Shown piece after piece: positions 46,162-54,591 of a stretch of DNA of 64,000 nt; positions within the stretch are counted from its first letter, which is position 1, and each line of letters starts with the position of its first letter. A program made the translations under genes and the position numbers. Origin of the DNA: Arthrobacter sp. ISL-65 (GTDB lineage: Bacteria; Actinomycetota; Actinomycetes; Actinomycetales; Micrococcaceae). The stretch is from assembly GCF_018613795.1 (NCBI RefSeq), contig NZ_JAGGPN010000038.1, forward strand, positions 216,437 through 280,436. Direction: 5' to 3'. The notes beneath the pieces were generated by a model. The model saw only the letters and a program-made list of their open reading frames with translations. It was not told the DNA's origin and searched no databases.

Positions 46162-47433
46162 ATGCCAACGCCCCACAAACGCGCCACCGGAAGCCTGGAG
46201 TGGAACGGGCACCCGAAAGGTTCACAGGCCTACGGCAGGATCCTGGCAGGCCTCGCGTTCGCCGGCGTGGCCACCTTCGCGCAGCTCTATTCCACCCAGG
46301 CCGTGCTCCCCGTCATGGCCGCCGAGCTTCGGGTGACCGCCGCTGAAGCGGCGCTGACCATTTCGCTGGCCACCGTGGGCCTCGCCGTCACCGTCATCCC
46401 ATGGTCGTTCCTCGCCGACCGGATCGGGAGGGTGAAGGCCATGACCTGGGGAATCTGCCTGGCCACAGCACTGGGACTGCTGGTGCCGCTGGCAACGTCC
46501 TTCCCCGTCCTGCTGGGCCTCCGGATGCTGGAGGGCATGGCTTTGGGCGGCATTCCTGCCATCGCCATCGCCTACCTCAACGAGGAAATCGACCGGGCAC
46601 ACGCCGCCGTGGCCGCGGGCAGCTACGTCGCGGGCACCACACTGGGCGGGCTGACGGGAAGGCTCGTCGCCGGACCGGCCGGGGAATTATGGGGATGGCG
46701 CGCCGCCGCGCTCGCGGTCTCCGTCCTGGCCACAGTGGCCGCCGTGCTCTTCCTGGTCCTCATCCCCAAGGCCCGCGGCTTCAGCCCGGCCCGGGGCATA
46801 GGCCTCCGCGGTGCGGCCAGGACCCTGTCCGGCCACCTGGCCAACCCCAGGCTGCTGGCACTCTACGTGCAGGCCTTCCTGCTGATGGGCGGCTTCGTGG
46901 CCGTCTACAACTATCTCGGGTTCCGGCTCTCCGGCGAACCGTTCAGCCTCCCCGCCACACTCATCAGCCTCATCTTCCTGGCCTACCTTTCGGGCACCGT
47001 GACCTCACGCCGGGCCGGAGCCCTGACCCAGCGCTTCGGCCGGCGCACGGTGTTGCTGGCTGGCATTGCTGTTATGGCGGCGGGCCTGGCCCTCACCCTT
47101 ACGCAGGTGCTGGTGCTGATACTGGCCGGCCTCTTCATCTTCACCGGCGGTTTCTTTGCGGCCCACAGTATCGGCGCGGGCTGGACCGGAGCCATCGCCC
47201 GGTCCGGCCGGGCACAGGCAGCATCGCTGTACAACCTCGCGTACTACCTCGGCTCCAGCATCTTGGGCTGGGCAGGCGGACTGGTGTTTCAGTCCCTCGG
47301 CTGGCAGGCGCTGGCGGCCGCCGTCATCATCCTGGGGTGTGCGACGGCGGTGATCACCGCCGTCGCGCATCCTGCTTCCGGGGGCGAACGGAGGGAGCGC
47401 CAGCAGGACGAGGCGAGCCTGCAGCATCCCTGA
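46162..47433 (+). CDS. MFS transporter, YnfM-like
   Basis: 423 residues, twelve helices. The first helices (FAQLYSTQAVLPVMAAELRV, then VTVIPWSFLADRIGRVKAM motif A) match the YnfM-type drug or metabolite exporter group. The tail is short and charged. A divergent LysR gene with a dyad operator abutting the promoter suggests inducible expression. Substrate unknown. Confidence 0.9.
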   Translation: MPTPHKRATGSLEWNGHPKGSQAYGRILAGLAFAGVATFAQLYSTQAVLPVMAAELRVTAAEAALTISLATVGLAVTVIPWSFLADRIGRVKAMTWGICLATALGLLVPLATSFPVLLGLRMLEGMALGGIPAIAIAYLNEEIDRAHAAVAAGSYVAGTTLGGLTGRLVAGPAGELWGWRAAALAVSVLATVAAVLFLVLIPKARGFSPARGIGLRGAARTLSGHLANPRLLALYVQAFLLMGGFVAVYNYLGFRLSGEPFSLPATLISLIFLAYLSGTVTSRRAGALTQRFGRRTVLLAGIAVMAAGLALTLTQVLVLILAGLFIFTGGFFAAHSIGAGWTGAIARSGRAQAASLYNLAYYLGSSILGWAGGLVFQSLGWQALAAAVIILGCATAVITAVAHPASGGERRERQQDEASLQHP

Positions 47434-47551
47434 ATAATCCGCCGCCCAACGGGGCAGGAATCCTGCACTTGTTCGGGAGTGCCGCTCGCCGGTGAATGTC
47501 TTGGCAACTTTCGCGCCGCTAAGATGAACGGAGAACACTCCAGGAGGATCC

Positions 47552-48061
47552 GTGAGCAGCAACGCGAAGAATATTCGGCCGGCGGCGGGACACGAACCCC
47601 TCGACGCCATTGACGAGCGGCTGCTGGCGGCCCTGGTGGACGATGCCCGGATATCCAACAAGCAGCTGGCCGAGCTGGTGGGCATCGCCCCCTCCACCGC
47701 CCTCATGCGCACCCGCGCGCTCTCGGACCGGGGCATCATCCAGGGGTTTGAGGCGAAACTGAGCCTTTCCGCGATCGGCCGGTCAGTGCAGGCCCTGATC
47801 GCCGTCCGGCTCCGCGCCCACGACCGGGAGCAGATCGACCGGTTCACCTCCCGTGTCCCCAAGCTGCCCGCCGTGCTGTCGACCTTCCACACGTCGGGCT
47901 CGGTCGACTATCTGCTGCACATCGCCGTCGCCACCACCGAGGACCTGCGGGACTGGGTTCTGGACAACCTGGCCACCGATCCCGTGGTGGGCCACACCGA
48001 AACCACACTGGTGTTCGACCACATGCAGGGCAACCACGGGCCGCTGCCGGATCAGGACTGA
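47552..48061 (+). CDS. Lrp/AsnC-family regulator
   Basis: 169 residues from GTG 47552 with a near-perfect AGGAGG. N-terminal HTH DARISNKQLAELVGIAPSTALMRTRALSDRGII; the C-terminal RAM domain reads VQALIAVRLRAHD, then VLSTFHTSGSVDYLLHIAVATTEDLRDWVLDNL. Members bind amino acids and regulate transport or catabolism. Target unknown; no neighbour is an obvious partner. Confidence 0.92.
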   Translation: MSSNAKNIRPAAGHEPLDAIDERLLAALVDDARISNKQLAELVGIAPSTALMRTRALSDRGIIQGFEAKLSLSAIGRSVQALIAVRLRAHDREQIDRFTSRVPKLPAVLSTFHTSGSVDYLLHIAVATTEDLRDWVLDNLATDPVVGHTETTLVFDHMQGNHGPLPDQD

Positions 48062-48125
48062 GTCAACACCGGGACTATGTCAACGCCGGGACTGCGCGGC
48101 CCGGCAACGACCAGCCCGGCGCTGC
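48062..48125. other. Short gap after the Lrp gene
   Basis: Contains a duplicated CAACACCGGGACT / CAACGCCGGGACT element (48064 and 48080) and a weak GCCGGG-type hairpin. No gene is seen. Confidence 0.35.
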
Positions 48126-48360
48126 CTAGCGGCGGGGAAGCAGCAGGCCCGAGTGGGCTGCGCCGAGGACATCCCCACGCAACAGGAAATTCGTCGCGGC
48201 GCCGCGCGGCGTCCCGCTGCTGCCGGACGGCTTCCTCCGGAACAACCCGGCGCCGCTCCGCCCATCCCACCAGGCCCGCGCCGATACGGACGGCCACGGC
48301 TTCCAGGACGGAGGCACGGCGATAGCTGGCGACGGACTGGTTGACCGATAGAGCGCTCAT
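48126..48360 (-). pseudogene. Small basic protein with a probable frameshift
   Basis: The ATG at 48360 overlaps the stop of the HTH regulator (ATGA). The first ~54 codons encode MSALSVNQSVASYRRASVLE... and an Arg-rich helix, typical of small actinobacterial proteins of this kind. Around 48195-48210 (gccgcgcggcgccgcg) coding character moves to the next frame, which continues FLLRGDVLGAAHSGLLLPRR and stops at 48126. A 1-nt indel in the repeat would give a normal ~78-residue protein. The original frame would otherwise run to 48052 with no coding character and overlap the Lrp gene. Confidence 0.6.
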
Positions 48361-49124
48361 GGCTCTTTCCTTTCGGGGTTCGATGGCTGTTTTGTGCTGG
48401 TTGATTCCGCTTGGGCTGTGTTTTGCTCCGCAGCCCGCGGAGCGGCCCGCTTCCCGGCCCGCTCCGCGGGCTGCGCTTTTCGCTGGCCGCGGCTGCCGGC
48501 GGACGCGGGGACACCGAGGATGGGGAACGCGTTGAAATGGATCTGGACCGGCCGGGCGCCTTCCTGTTCGTCCTCACCCCGGATCTCCTCCAGCAGACGG
48601 TAGGAGTAGGCGTCCATCGCCCGTGTATAGGCACCCAGCTGATCTTCGTTCATTCGCACGTTGGCGGTGCTGACGATGGCCGCTTCCAGCCAGCCGCGGT
48701 CCAGGGTGTCCGCCCCGTGTGCCATGAAATCAGCAAGCACGGCCTGGCGGCGGTGTTCGAACTCCCGGTTGACCAGCCGTGACGCTTCCTGGGTGGCGGG
48801 GGAACTTGCAAGCTCAGGTGACGAGACCTCAATGGCGCCCCGCGGCCGCTCCCACCACCGCTCACGTGCCGTGCCTTTTCCCTCTACTTCCCGAACGAAG
48901 TCGTGCTTGGCTAGCTGGCGCAGGTGATAGCTCGTGGAACCGCTGGACTCCCCCAGCAGCTCGCCGAGGCTGCACGCCGTCTGTGCGCCGTACCGGGACA
49001 GCATTTCCAGGATCTGGACGCGCAGCGGATGTGCAAGGGCCTTCAGGGAGGCCGGGTCCATCTTCCGGACCGGGTATGGCAGATCCTGCACGTCGGGCGT
49101 TTCGGTGTTCGGCTTGCTGGCCAT
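48357..49124 (-). CDS. ArsR-like winged-helix regulator with long C-terminal tail
   Basis: 255 residues. HTH region: LKALAHPLRVQILEMLSRYG, LGELLGESSGSTSYHLRQLAKHDFV, then a wing with WWERPRGAIEV. The middle helices (FEHRRQAVLADFMAHGADTLDRGWLEAA) are typical of this regulator group; the last ~60 residues are disordered and basic. TAGCCT is 6 nt before the ATG, and the five-copy TTGCAA array lies just upstream, which suggests autoregulation. Confidence 0.88.
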   Translation of the reverse strand: MASKPNTETPDVQDLPYPVRKMDPASLKALAHPLRVQILEMLSRYGAQTACSLGELLGESSGSTSYHLRQLAKHDFVREVEGKGTARERWWERPRGAIEVSSPELASSPATQEASRLVNREFEHRRQAVLADFMAHGADTLDRGWLEAAIVSTANVRMNEDQLGAYTRAMDAYSYRLLEEIRGEDEQEGARPVQIHFNAFPILGVPASAGSRGQRKAQPAERAGKRAAPRAAEQNTAQAESTSTKQPSNPERKEP

Positions 49125-49130
49125 ACCGCA

Positions 49131-49136
49131 AGGCTA
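49131..49136 (-). promoter_or_regulatory. -10 box (TAGCCT) of the HTH regulator promoter
   Basis: TAGCCT is 6 nt before ATG 49124. Exactly 17 bp upstream lies TTGCAA (49154-49159), the second unit of the array, in the -35 position. Confidence 0.65.
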
Positions 49137-49139
49137 CTC

Positions 49140-49201
49140 TTGCAAAGATTTCTTTGCAATGATTATTTTGCAATCAGTTCTTTGCAATTGTTTCTTTGCA
49201 A
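49140..49201 (-). repeat. Five TTGCAA boxes at exact 14-bp spacing (putative operator)
   Basis: TTGCAA occurs at 49140, 49154, 49168, 49182 and 49196, each 14 bp from the next; the spacers share a TTTCT-like pattern. The region is AT-rich in an otherwise GC-rich chromosome. TTGCAA is its own reverse complement. The array covers the -35 box and upstream region of the adjacent regulator gene, so it is a strong operator candidate for that regulator. Confidence 0.85.
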
Positions 49202-49255
49202 GCCTAACGACGGCGCCACCTCCCGCCGCTGCTAGCGGCGGAGACTGCGGCCCTG

Positions 49256-50491
49256 CTACCGAAGGAGGCTGCGGCGCCAGGTGATCGCAGCCAGCAGCGC
49301 CGCCGCTACGGCGCAGGCTGTCACGAATCCGGCGACGGCCGCGTCGAGGCCGTAGGCCGCCGTCGCGAGCCCCAGCCCCACCACCGGCACAGCACTTCCG
49401 AGGTAGGTAATCACATAAACGGTGCTGACGATCTGTGCATGCCGGGACGCCTCCACCTTGCCCGCCACGTCATTGAAGACGGTCCGGAAGGCGACGCCCT
49501 GGCCGGCGCCCGCGGCCAGGCTCGCCGCGACCAGCAGCCACGGGTTGCCGGCGGCCGCCGCGCCCGCGAGGAGCGCCACGGCGCCGCCCAGCACAGCCAG
49601 CCCCGCCGGCACAGCGAACCTGCTCCGGACGGCGATCAGCTGGCTCAAGGCGGACGAACCCAGGGTGAGCCCGGCCAGCAGGCCGATCAGTGGCCGCGAG
49701 TCGGTGCCCAGGATCTTCGCGAAGTAGCTTGGCGCAAGGGACAGGCAGAAGCCGAAAACGGCAAAGCTGAGGAAGCCGACGGCCGCCGCCAGCCAGAATG
49801 CACCACGGGCCTCCCGGGACACCGTCGGCCGGCGCGGCGCCAGGGCTGTCAGCGGGTGCGGGCCTTCTGCCACTTTGATGGCAGGGCGGGCGCGCAGCAG
49901 GTACAGGGGGATCAGCAGGGCGGCCAGGACGAGCGAATGGATGAGGTACGGCGCGGTGGTGGAGCCGGGCAGGAGGGAGAGGATCCCGCCGATCGCGGGG
50001 CCCGCCGCCACTCCCCCGGCCGAAGCCAGCAGGGTGAAACGGGAGGCCCACTCCGGGCGCTCGGGCAGCAGCTCACGCAGTGCCGCCGAGCTGGCCCCCG
50101 TGGCCAGGGCGACGGCAACGCCTTGGAGGGCCCGGCCGCCGCACAGCCCGGCGAGGCTGTCCGCATTCGCAAAGACCAGGCCACCGGCGAGCCCGGTCAG
50201 CACGGCAAGGAGGAGGGCCGCACGGCGCCCGATGTGGTCGGACCAGTGCCCCGCGAGCATGAGCGTGGCCACGAGCGCCAGGACGTAGGCGGCGAACGCA
50301 ATGGTGATGCCCAGGGAACTGATGCCGAGCCGCACCTGCAGCAGCGGGTACAGCGGGGTCGCCAGGTTTGCTCCCACCAGGAGCGTGAAAATGACGACGC
50401 CGGCCATGGCCAGCCGTGAGGTGGTGGACGCATCCCAGCCCCAGCGGGTGGCCGCAGCCGGACGCATTCGAAGTTCGCTAAAGACGGTCAT
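49256..50491 (-). CDS. MFS transporter
   Basis: 411 residues from ATG 50491 (AAGGGCAC upstream). Twelve helices; LAGHWSDHIGRRAALLLAV is motif A, and RALQGVAVALATGASSAALRELLP lies in helix 4 (drug:H+ antiporter-like). Substrate unknown. It is upstream of the HTH regulator on the same strand, and divergent from an Lrp gene. Confidence 0.88.
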   Translation of the reverse strand: MTVFSELRMRPAAATRWGWDASTTSRLAMAGVVIFTLLVGANLATPLYPLLQVRLGISSLGITIAFAAYVLALVATLMLAGHWSDHIGRRAALLLAVLTGLAGGLVFANADSLAGLCGGRALQGVAVALATGASSAALRELLPERPEWASRFTLLASAGGVAAGPAIGGILSLLPGSTTAPYLIHSLVLAALLIPLYLLRARPAIKVAEGPHPLTALAPRRPTVSREARGAFWLAAAVGFLSFAVFGFCLSLAPSYFAKILGTDSRPLIGLLAGLTLGSSALSQLIAVRSRFAVPAGLAVLGGAVALLAGAAAAGNPWLLVAASLAAGAGQGVAFRTVFNDVAGKVEASRHAQIVSTVYVITYLGSAVPVVGLGLATAAYGLDAAVAGFVTACAVAAALLAAITWRRSLLR

Positions 50492-50647
50492 GCCCGTGCC
50501 CTTGCCTGTGTGGCCGTGTAACCGGCCCCTTGTGGGGGCTGCTCGCACGGATGGAATCTTGGTACCTAAAGAATGCGGCAGGAGTGCGTACCCAGTGCGT
50601 CATTTTGTGGGAATATTGAGCAAAACCATCAATCTTTGGCCGGATTC

Positions 50648-51154
50648 ATGAACCGGAGTGACGATTTGAACACGTTGGACCCCACGGATCTGAAGATCCT
50701 GCTTGAGCTGATCCGCGACCCCCGCGTTCAGATCGGCGAGCTGAGCGAAAAACTCGGCATCGCGCGGAACACTGCCCAGTCACGCGTGCGTCGCATGCTC
50801 CGCTCCGGCATCCTGCACGACGGCGGCCGCGAGATCGACCTCGAGGCGGTGGGATACGACGTCGTCGCCTTTGTGACGATTGAGGTGACCCACCGGGAGC
50901 TCGACGGCGTGATCGCCGCTTTGCGGCTGATTCCCCAAGTCCTCGAAGTGCACGAGATCTCTGGCAGGGGCGACGTCTGGTGCCGCGTGGTGGCCACCGA
51001 CACGCAAAATCTCCAGGCCGCGCTGCGTTCGATCCTGCGTATCAAGGGCGTGATCCGCACCGAAACCGTGCTGGCCCTCCACACGCACATCCCGTACCGG
51101 ACCGAGCCGCTGATCAGCCGCCTCGTGCAGTCTGCTGGGGCGCAGTCGGAATAG
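50648..51154 (+). CDS. Lrp/AsnC-family regulator
   Basis: 168 residues from ATG 50648. HTH: DPRVQIGELSEKLGIARNTAQSRVRRMLRSGIL; RAM domain: VVAFVTIEVTHRELDGVIAAL, VLEVHEISGRGDVWCRVVATD. It is divergent from the MFS gene and probably regulates it. The second Lrp protein in the window shares only the family fold. Confidence 0.92.
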   Translation: MNRSDDLNTLDPTDLKILLELIRDPRVQIGELSEKLGIARNTAQSRVRRMLRSGILHDGGREIDLEAVGYDVVAFVTIEVTHRELDGVIAALRLIPQVLEVHEISGRGDVWCRVVATDTQNLQAALRSILRIKGVIRTETVLALHTHIPYRTEPLISRLVQSAGAQSE

Positions 51155-51163
51155 TATTCGAGG

Positions 51164-51589
51164 ATGGATTGGCTCTCTTACTTCTTTCAGGTCAACTGGC
51201 TTGCGGTGCTTCTTGCCTTCATCGCGAGCATGGCCATCGGCTTCGTCTGGTATTTGCCCGCCGTGCTCGGCAAGCGGTGGATGGAGGCCGTGGGCAAGAC
51301 CGAAGAGGACCTCCGGAACTCTGAGGGCGGCGCCGGAACCTGGGTTCCCATGATGGCGGCCGCAGCCGTGACCGCCATCCTCCTCGCAGTGCTGATCAGC
51401 AAGCTCGGACTCGACAACGCAGTGGCCGGTGGGTGCTTCGCTTTTGTGCTGGCGGTCGTGTTCCGCGTGGGAGGTCACGTAATCCACAACGGTTTCGCCG
51501 GACGTCCCGCCGCCGTGACGCTCATCGACTCCGGCCATGACGTCCTCGCTGTGACAGCAGCGGGAGCGATCATCGGCGCGATGTCCTGA
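51164..51589 (+). CDS. DUF1761 membrane protein
   Basis: 141 residues, four hydrophobic helices: VNWLAVLLAFIASMAIGFVWY, AAVTAILLAVLISKLG, a third Phe/Val-rich helix and a C-terminal Ala-rich one. The GFVWY and HVIHNGFAGRP segments are typical of DUF1761. Starts 9 nt after the Lrp stop. Function unknown. Confidence 0.85.
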   Translation: MDWLSYFFQVNWLAVLLAFIASMAIGFVWYLPAVLGKRWMEAVGKTEEDLRNSEGGAGTWVPMMAAAAVTAILLAVLISKLGLDNAVAGGCFAFVLAVVFRVGGHVIHNGFAGRPAAVTLIDSGHDVLAVTAAGAIIGAMS

Positions 51590-51632
51590 CCCAACAGATG
51601 TCCTGCCCCGAACAGACGGAGACCTGCAGCCT

Positions 51633-52628
51633 GTGACCATCATTGACAACGCCGTCTACGTCGACGGGGTCCGCACGGCGGAGCCCGAAAACCTGGAACA
51701 GACGTTTGAAACGCTTGACAGCCACGGCGGAATGGCCTGGATCGGCCTGTACCGTCCTTCGAAAGCCGAGATGGCCGCCGTCGCCGACGAGTTTGGGCTG
51801 CACGACCTGGCCGTCGAGGACGCCGTCTCGGCCCACCAACGGCCCAAGCTGGAGCGCTACGGTGACAACCTCTTCACTGTCCTAAGGCCGGCGCGGTACC
51901 GCGACGACACCGAATCCGTGGAATTCGGGGAGCTCCATGTATTCGTCGGCAGGAACTTCGTGGTGACCGTCCGGCACGCGGAGATGTCCGGTGTGGGACA
52001 GGTACGCCGCCGCCTGGAGTCCCGGCCGGATCTCCTGCGCCACGGACCGCCGGCAGTACTGTACGGGCTGCTGGACCAGGTGGTGGACGACTACGCTCCG
52101 GTGGTGGCCGGGCTAGAGAACGACATCGACGAAATCGAGGACCAGCTCTTCTCCGGCGACTCTGCGGTGTCGCGCCGCATCTATGAGCTCGCCCGCGAGG
52201 TCATCCAGTTCCAGCGGGCCATCCATCCGCTGCCGGCCATGATGCAGCAGCTCAACGACGGATTCGACGACTTCGCTGCCGACGCCGAGCTCCAGCACAA
52301 TCTTCGGGACGTCGAGGACCACGTGGAGCGGGTGATTTCGCGGGCCGATTCCTTCCGTGACCTCCTGCAGAATGCCCTGACCCTGGACGGCACGCTCACG
52401 GCCAACCGGCAGAACGAGGCCAGTGCGCAGCAGAACGAGCAGGTGAAGAAGATCTCGTCCTGGGCTGCCATCTTCTTCGCCCCGTCATTCGTGGCCGGCG
52501 TGTACGGCATGAATTTTGACCATATGCCGGAGCTGCATTGGGCCTACGGCTATCCCATGGCGATGCTGCTGATGGCCGCCACCGCCGCCCTGATGTATCT
52601 CATCTTCAAGCGGAAGGGCTGGCTCTAG
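51633..52628 (+). CDS. corA: CorA-type magnesium/cobalt transporter
   Basis: 331 residues from GTG 51633 with GGAG upstream. The large N-terminal cytoplasmic alpha/beta domain and long stalk helices precede two C-terminal helices; the selectivity signature YGMNF lies between them, followed by the short acidic-aromatic loop MPELHWAYGYP. A homopentameric divalent-cation channel. The stop TAG shares its G with the next GTG. Confidence 0.93.
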   Translation: MTIIDNAVYVDGVRTAEPENLEQTFETLDSHGGMAWIGLYRPSKAEMAAVADEFGLHDLAVEDAVSAHQRPKLERYGDNLFTVLRPARYRDDTESVEFGELHVFVGRNFVVTVRHAEMSGVGQVRRRLESRPDLLRHGPPAVLYGLLDQVVDDYAPVVAGLENDIDEIEDQLFSGDSAVSRRIYELAREVIQFQRAIHPLPAMMQQLNDGFDDFAADAELQHNLRDVEDHVERVISRADSFRDLLQNALTLDGTLTANRQNEASAQQNEQVKKISSWAAIFFAPSFVAGVYGMNFDHMPELHWAYGYPMAMLLMAATAALMYLIFKRKGWL

Positions 52629-53134
52629 TGGCCGGTTTCTACCGGGGCCTGATCATCACTCCCGGCACGGAACGGCAGTTGGGCGCCTACGGGCTGTTCA
52701 GGCCTTCGCCATCCCAGCGGGAGGCCCTGGCCCTGCCCACCGGTCCGTTGTCAGTCAAGGGCGCCGATCCGGACATCCTGTGGGTCAGCTTCACGGAGCT
52801 GTGCGTCGGGGGTCGGTCGACGGCGGACTATCTTGTGCTGGCGGAAAGGTTCCCTGCCTGGGTGGTGGACGGCATCCCGTCACTTTCGGGAGAGTCCACT
52901 GCCAGCCCGGCTGACTGGCAGCGGTTCCTGGCTCTGTTGGATGTCCTCCACGAGCGGGAGATCACGCCGTTCCTCATCGCGCCGGGATCGCATGGCGATC
53001 CCTTTAGTGCGCCGCAGGGCAGCGCTGCTGATGAACTTGCCGCCGTCCTGTCACGCATCGGAGAGCGGCTCTCCGGGCTTCGCCGGATCGAGTCGGACGA
53101 ACAGTTGGCGGATGAGCAGTCCGGCGGCTGCTAG
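52628..53134 (+). CDS. ZapE/AFG1-like C-terminal domain protein lacking the P-loop
   Basis: 168 residues from GTG 52628, overlapping the corA stop by one base. Starts with a ITPGTERQLGAYGLFRPSPSQ segment, then ILWVSFTELCVGGRSTADYLVLAERFPAW and a RFLALLDVLHER helix. The W..F..LC..GRS..DYL..A..F pattern is the lid region of ZapE/AFG1 ATPases. No Walker A or B is present upstream or within. It may be a regulator that competes with, or has lost, ATPase activity. Coupling to corA suggests co-expression. Confidence 0.6.
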   Translation: MAGFYRGLIITPGTERQLGAYGLFRPSPSQREALALPTGPLSVKGADPDILWVSFTELCVGGRSTADYLVLAERFPAWVVDGIPSLSGESTASPADWQRFLALLDVLHEREITPFLIAPGSHGDPFSAPQGSAADELAAVLSRIGERLSGLRRIESDEQLADEQSGGC

Positions 53135-53209
53135 CAACCGCCGTAACCCGTCCGTCCTGAGCCGGTTGCGTCTGCTTACAATCGATTGACATCAACTACT
53201 GAGGGAAAC

Positions 53210-53551
53210 ATGAAGAAACTCACCACCGCCCTGCTTGCCGCCGGGTTCGTCCTCTCCGCTTCCGCCTGCGCTGCACCGCAGCTAACCACCGCACAGACGT
53301 GCGACCGGATCCGGACGGTTGTCTCGAACCCCACGAACTCCGTCGGCAAGACCGGCATGACCCGCCTGGCCAACCAGATCCGTCCCATCGAGGCAGTGTC
53401 CTCCGACGAGCTTCGGCCCGCGCTGCAGGCCATCCTGGAATACACGGACGAGTCCGCGAAGGAAACCCCGGATGAGGCGAAACTCACCGAGCTGAAGACC
53501 GGCTACGAGCAGGCCGGCAGCACCTACAGCAGGTTCTGCGGCGGACAGTAG
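53210..53551 (+). CDS. Small secreted lipoprotein-like protein
   Basis: 113 residues from ATG 53210 with GAGGGAAA upstream. The signal peptide ends ASACAAP; the lipobox is atypical (Ala at -3), so either lipidation or simple secretion is possible. The mature part is helical, with two further Cys (TCDRIRTVV near its start and RFCGGQ at its end) that could form a disulfide. Function unknown. Confidence 0.75.
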   Translation: MKKLTTALLAAGFVLSASACAAPQLTTAQTCDRIRTVVSNPTNSVGKTGMTRLANQIRPIEAVSSDELRPALQAILEYTDESAKETPDEAKLTELKTGYEQAGSTYSRFCGGQ

Positions 53552-53571
53552 CCCCGTCTCTTACACGTCTG

Positions 53572-53609
53572 GCGGCCACGGGCAGGACACCCCTCCTGCC
53601 CGTGGCCGC
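53572..53609 (+). terminator. Terminator after the small lipoprotein
   Basis: Perfect 15-bp arms (53572-53586 and 53595-53609), 8-nt loop and a following TTTT. Confidence 0.9.
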
Positions 53610-54181
53610 TTTTCGCGTCGGCAAAAACAAGGCCGCGCTGGCGTGGCACCGATACTGCATCGAGTCCTGTGAGGGTTGTGCCACGGCCGGAAGGTTCCAT
53701 GGTGTCGTAGGCCGCGGGCTGACGATGCTAGGTGCCACCTTCCCCTCCAGGTGAGAGCCGCTCTAGACGTGAACCAAAGCCAGCCCCCGGAGCTTGGGAA
53801 AACCTCGGGCATGCGGCGTCCACCCCCTCACACAGGGGGTAAAAACGAAGCCCGACGATCAGGTAGCACCCGCATTTCACAATGTGCAGGCCCCAGACTG
53901 TTCCTGTCCCTGAAGCAGAAGGTAGCCGCGAACCGTTGCTTCAGAACGCCGGGTCCGGAACGCATTCCCCCCGATGTACCCCGGACCCGGCGGACAATTC
54001 CATGAGGCGGCCAGGGGCCGCTCGAACTCGCTGCCGGCGACGCCCAGCTGCGGTTACTTGGATGAATGCTGTCGAACTCTTGATCCGAACCTGCGATGAC
54101 GGTGGCAGGTTCTTGAGCTGCCTCCGGGACTATTTCATTGAGAGTCGCAGGACGGCGTGGACAACTGGATGAGGTGGCTGC
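53610..54181. other. 572-bp stretch without a recognisable gene
   Basis: No conserved frame is seen on either strand; the long minus-strand frame crossing it continues from the hipA remnant. A 7-bp hairpin (ACCCCCT / AGGGGGT) lies at about 53822-53841. The last ~20 bp carry a GAGGTGG Shine-Dalgarno for the Hpt gene. Confidence 0.5.
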
Positions 54182-54583
54182 ATGGCGGAGGACCCGGACG
54201 CGGGCCAGGACCTTCCGGTTCTGGATGACGCTGCATTGCAGGACCTCAGAGACGAAGCCGGGGAGGATGCGGCGCAGACATTCATGGAGGAGTATCTGGT
54301 GATGCTTCCCGTGCGGGCGGCCAAGATCTTCAAGGGCCTCACCCGCGGCGATGCCGCGACCACTTTGGACGCCATCATCAGCCTGAGGGTCAGTTCCGGA
54401 ATGGCCGGCGCGCGGCGCCTTGAGTCCTACTGCGGCAGTCTCGAGAGCGCACTTAAGCACGGCCATGCCCCAGACATGACAGCAGTGAAGGCCGTGCTGT
54501 TCGCGAACATCCGGCAGGTAGTCCGCGAAGCGTCCCGGCGCGGCCACCTCCCGCCCAAATCCCACGGTTCCGCAGAGTCCTGA
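54182..54583 (+). CDS. Degenerate Hpt-like domain protein without the phospho-acceptor His
   Basis: 133 residues. GAGGTGG precedes the ATG. Helical organisation and FMEEYLVMLPVRAAKI resemble histidine phosphotransfer domains. The phosphorylation helix, normally AHxLKGSS, reads IISLRVSSGMAGARRLESYCGSLE, with Ile at the His position. No histidine kinase or response regulator is nearby. It may be an adaptor rather than a phosphorelay. Its 3' end lies 9 bp from the hipA remnant. Confidence 0.55.
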   Translation: MAEDPDAGQDLPVLDDAALQDLRDEAGEDAAQTFMEEYLVMLPVRAAKIFKGLTRGDAATTLDAIISLRVSSGMAGARRLESYCGSLESALKHGHAPDMTAVKAVLFANIRQVVREASRRGHLPPKSHGSAES

Positions 54584-54591
54584 CTTTCCCG

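Noticed and set aside
49140..49201. CRISPR-like interpretation of the TTGCAA array
   Set aside because: Units of 14 bp with 6-bp identical cores are far too short for CRISPR repeats and spacers; there are no cas genes.
53822..53841. Terminator-like hairpin ACCCCCT/AGGGGGT
   Set aside because: An A-run, not a T-run, follows on the plus strand and no gene ends nearby.
53828..54591. Continuation of the hipA frame to 53828
   Set aside because: Beyond 54592 it is antisense to the Hpt-like gene and has no HipA motifs.
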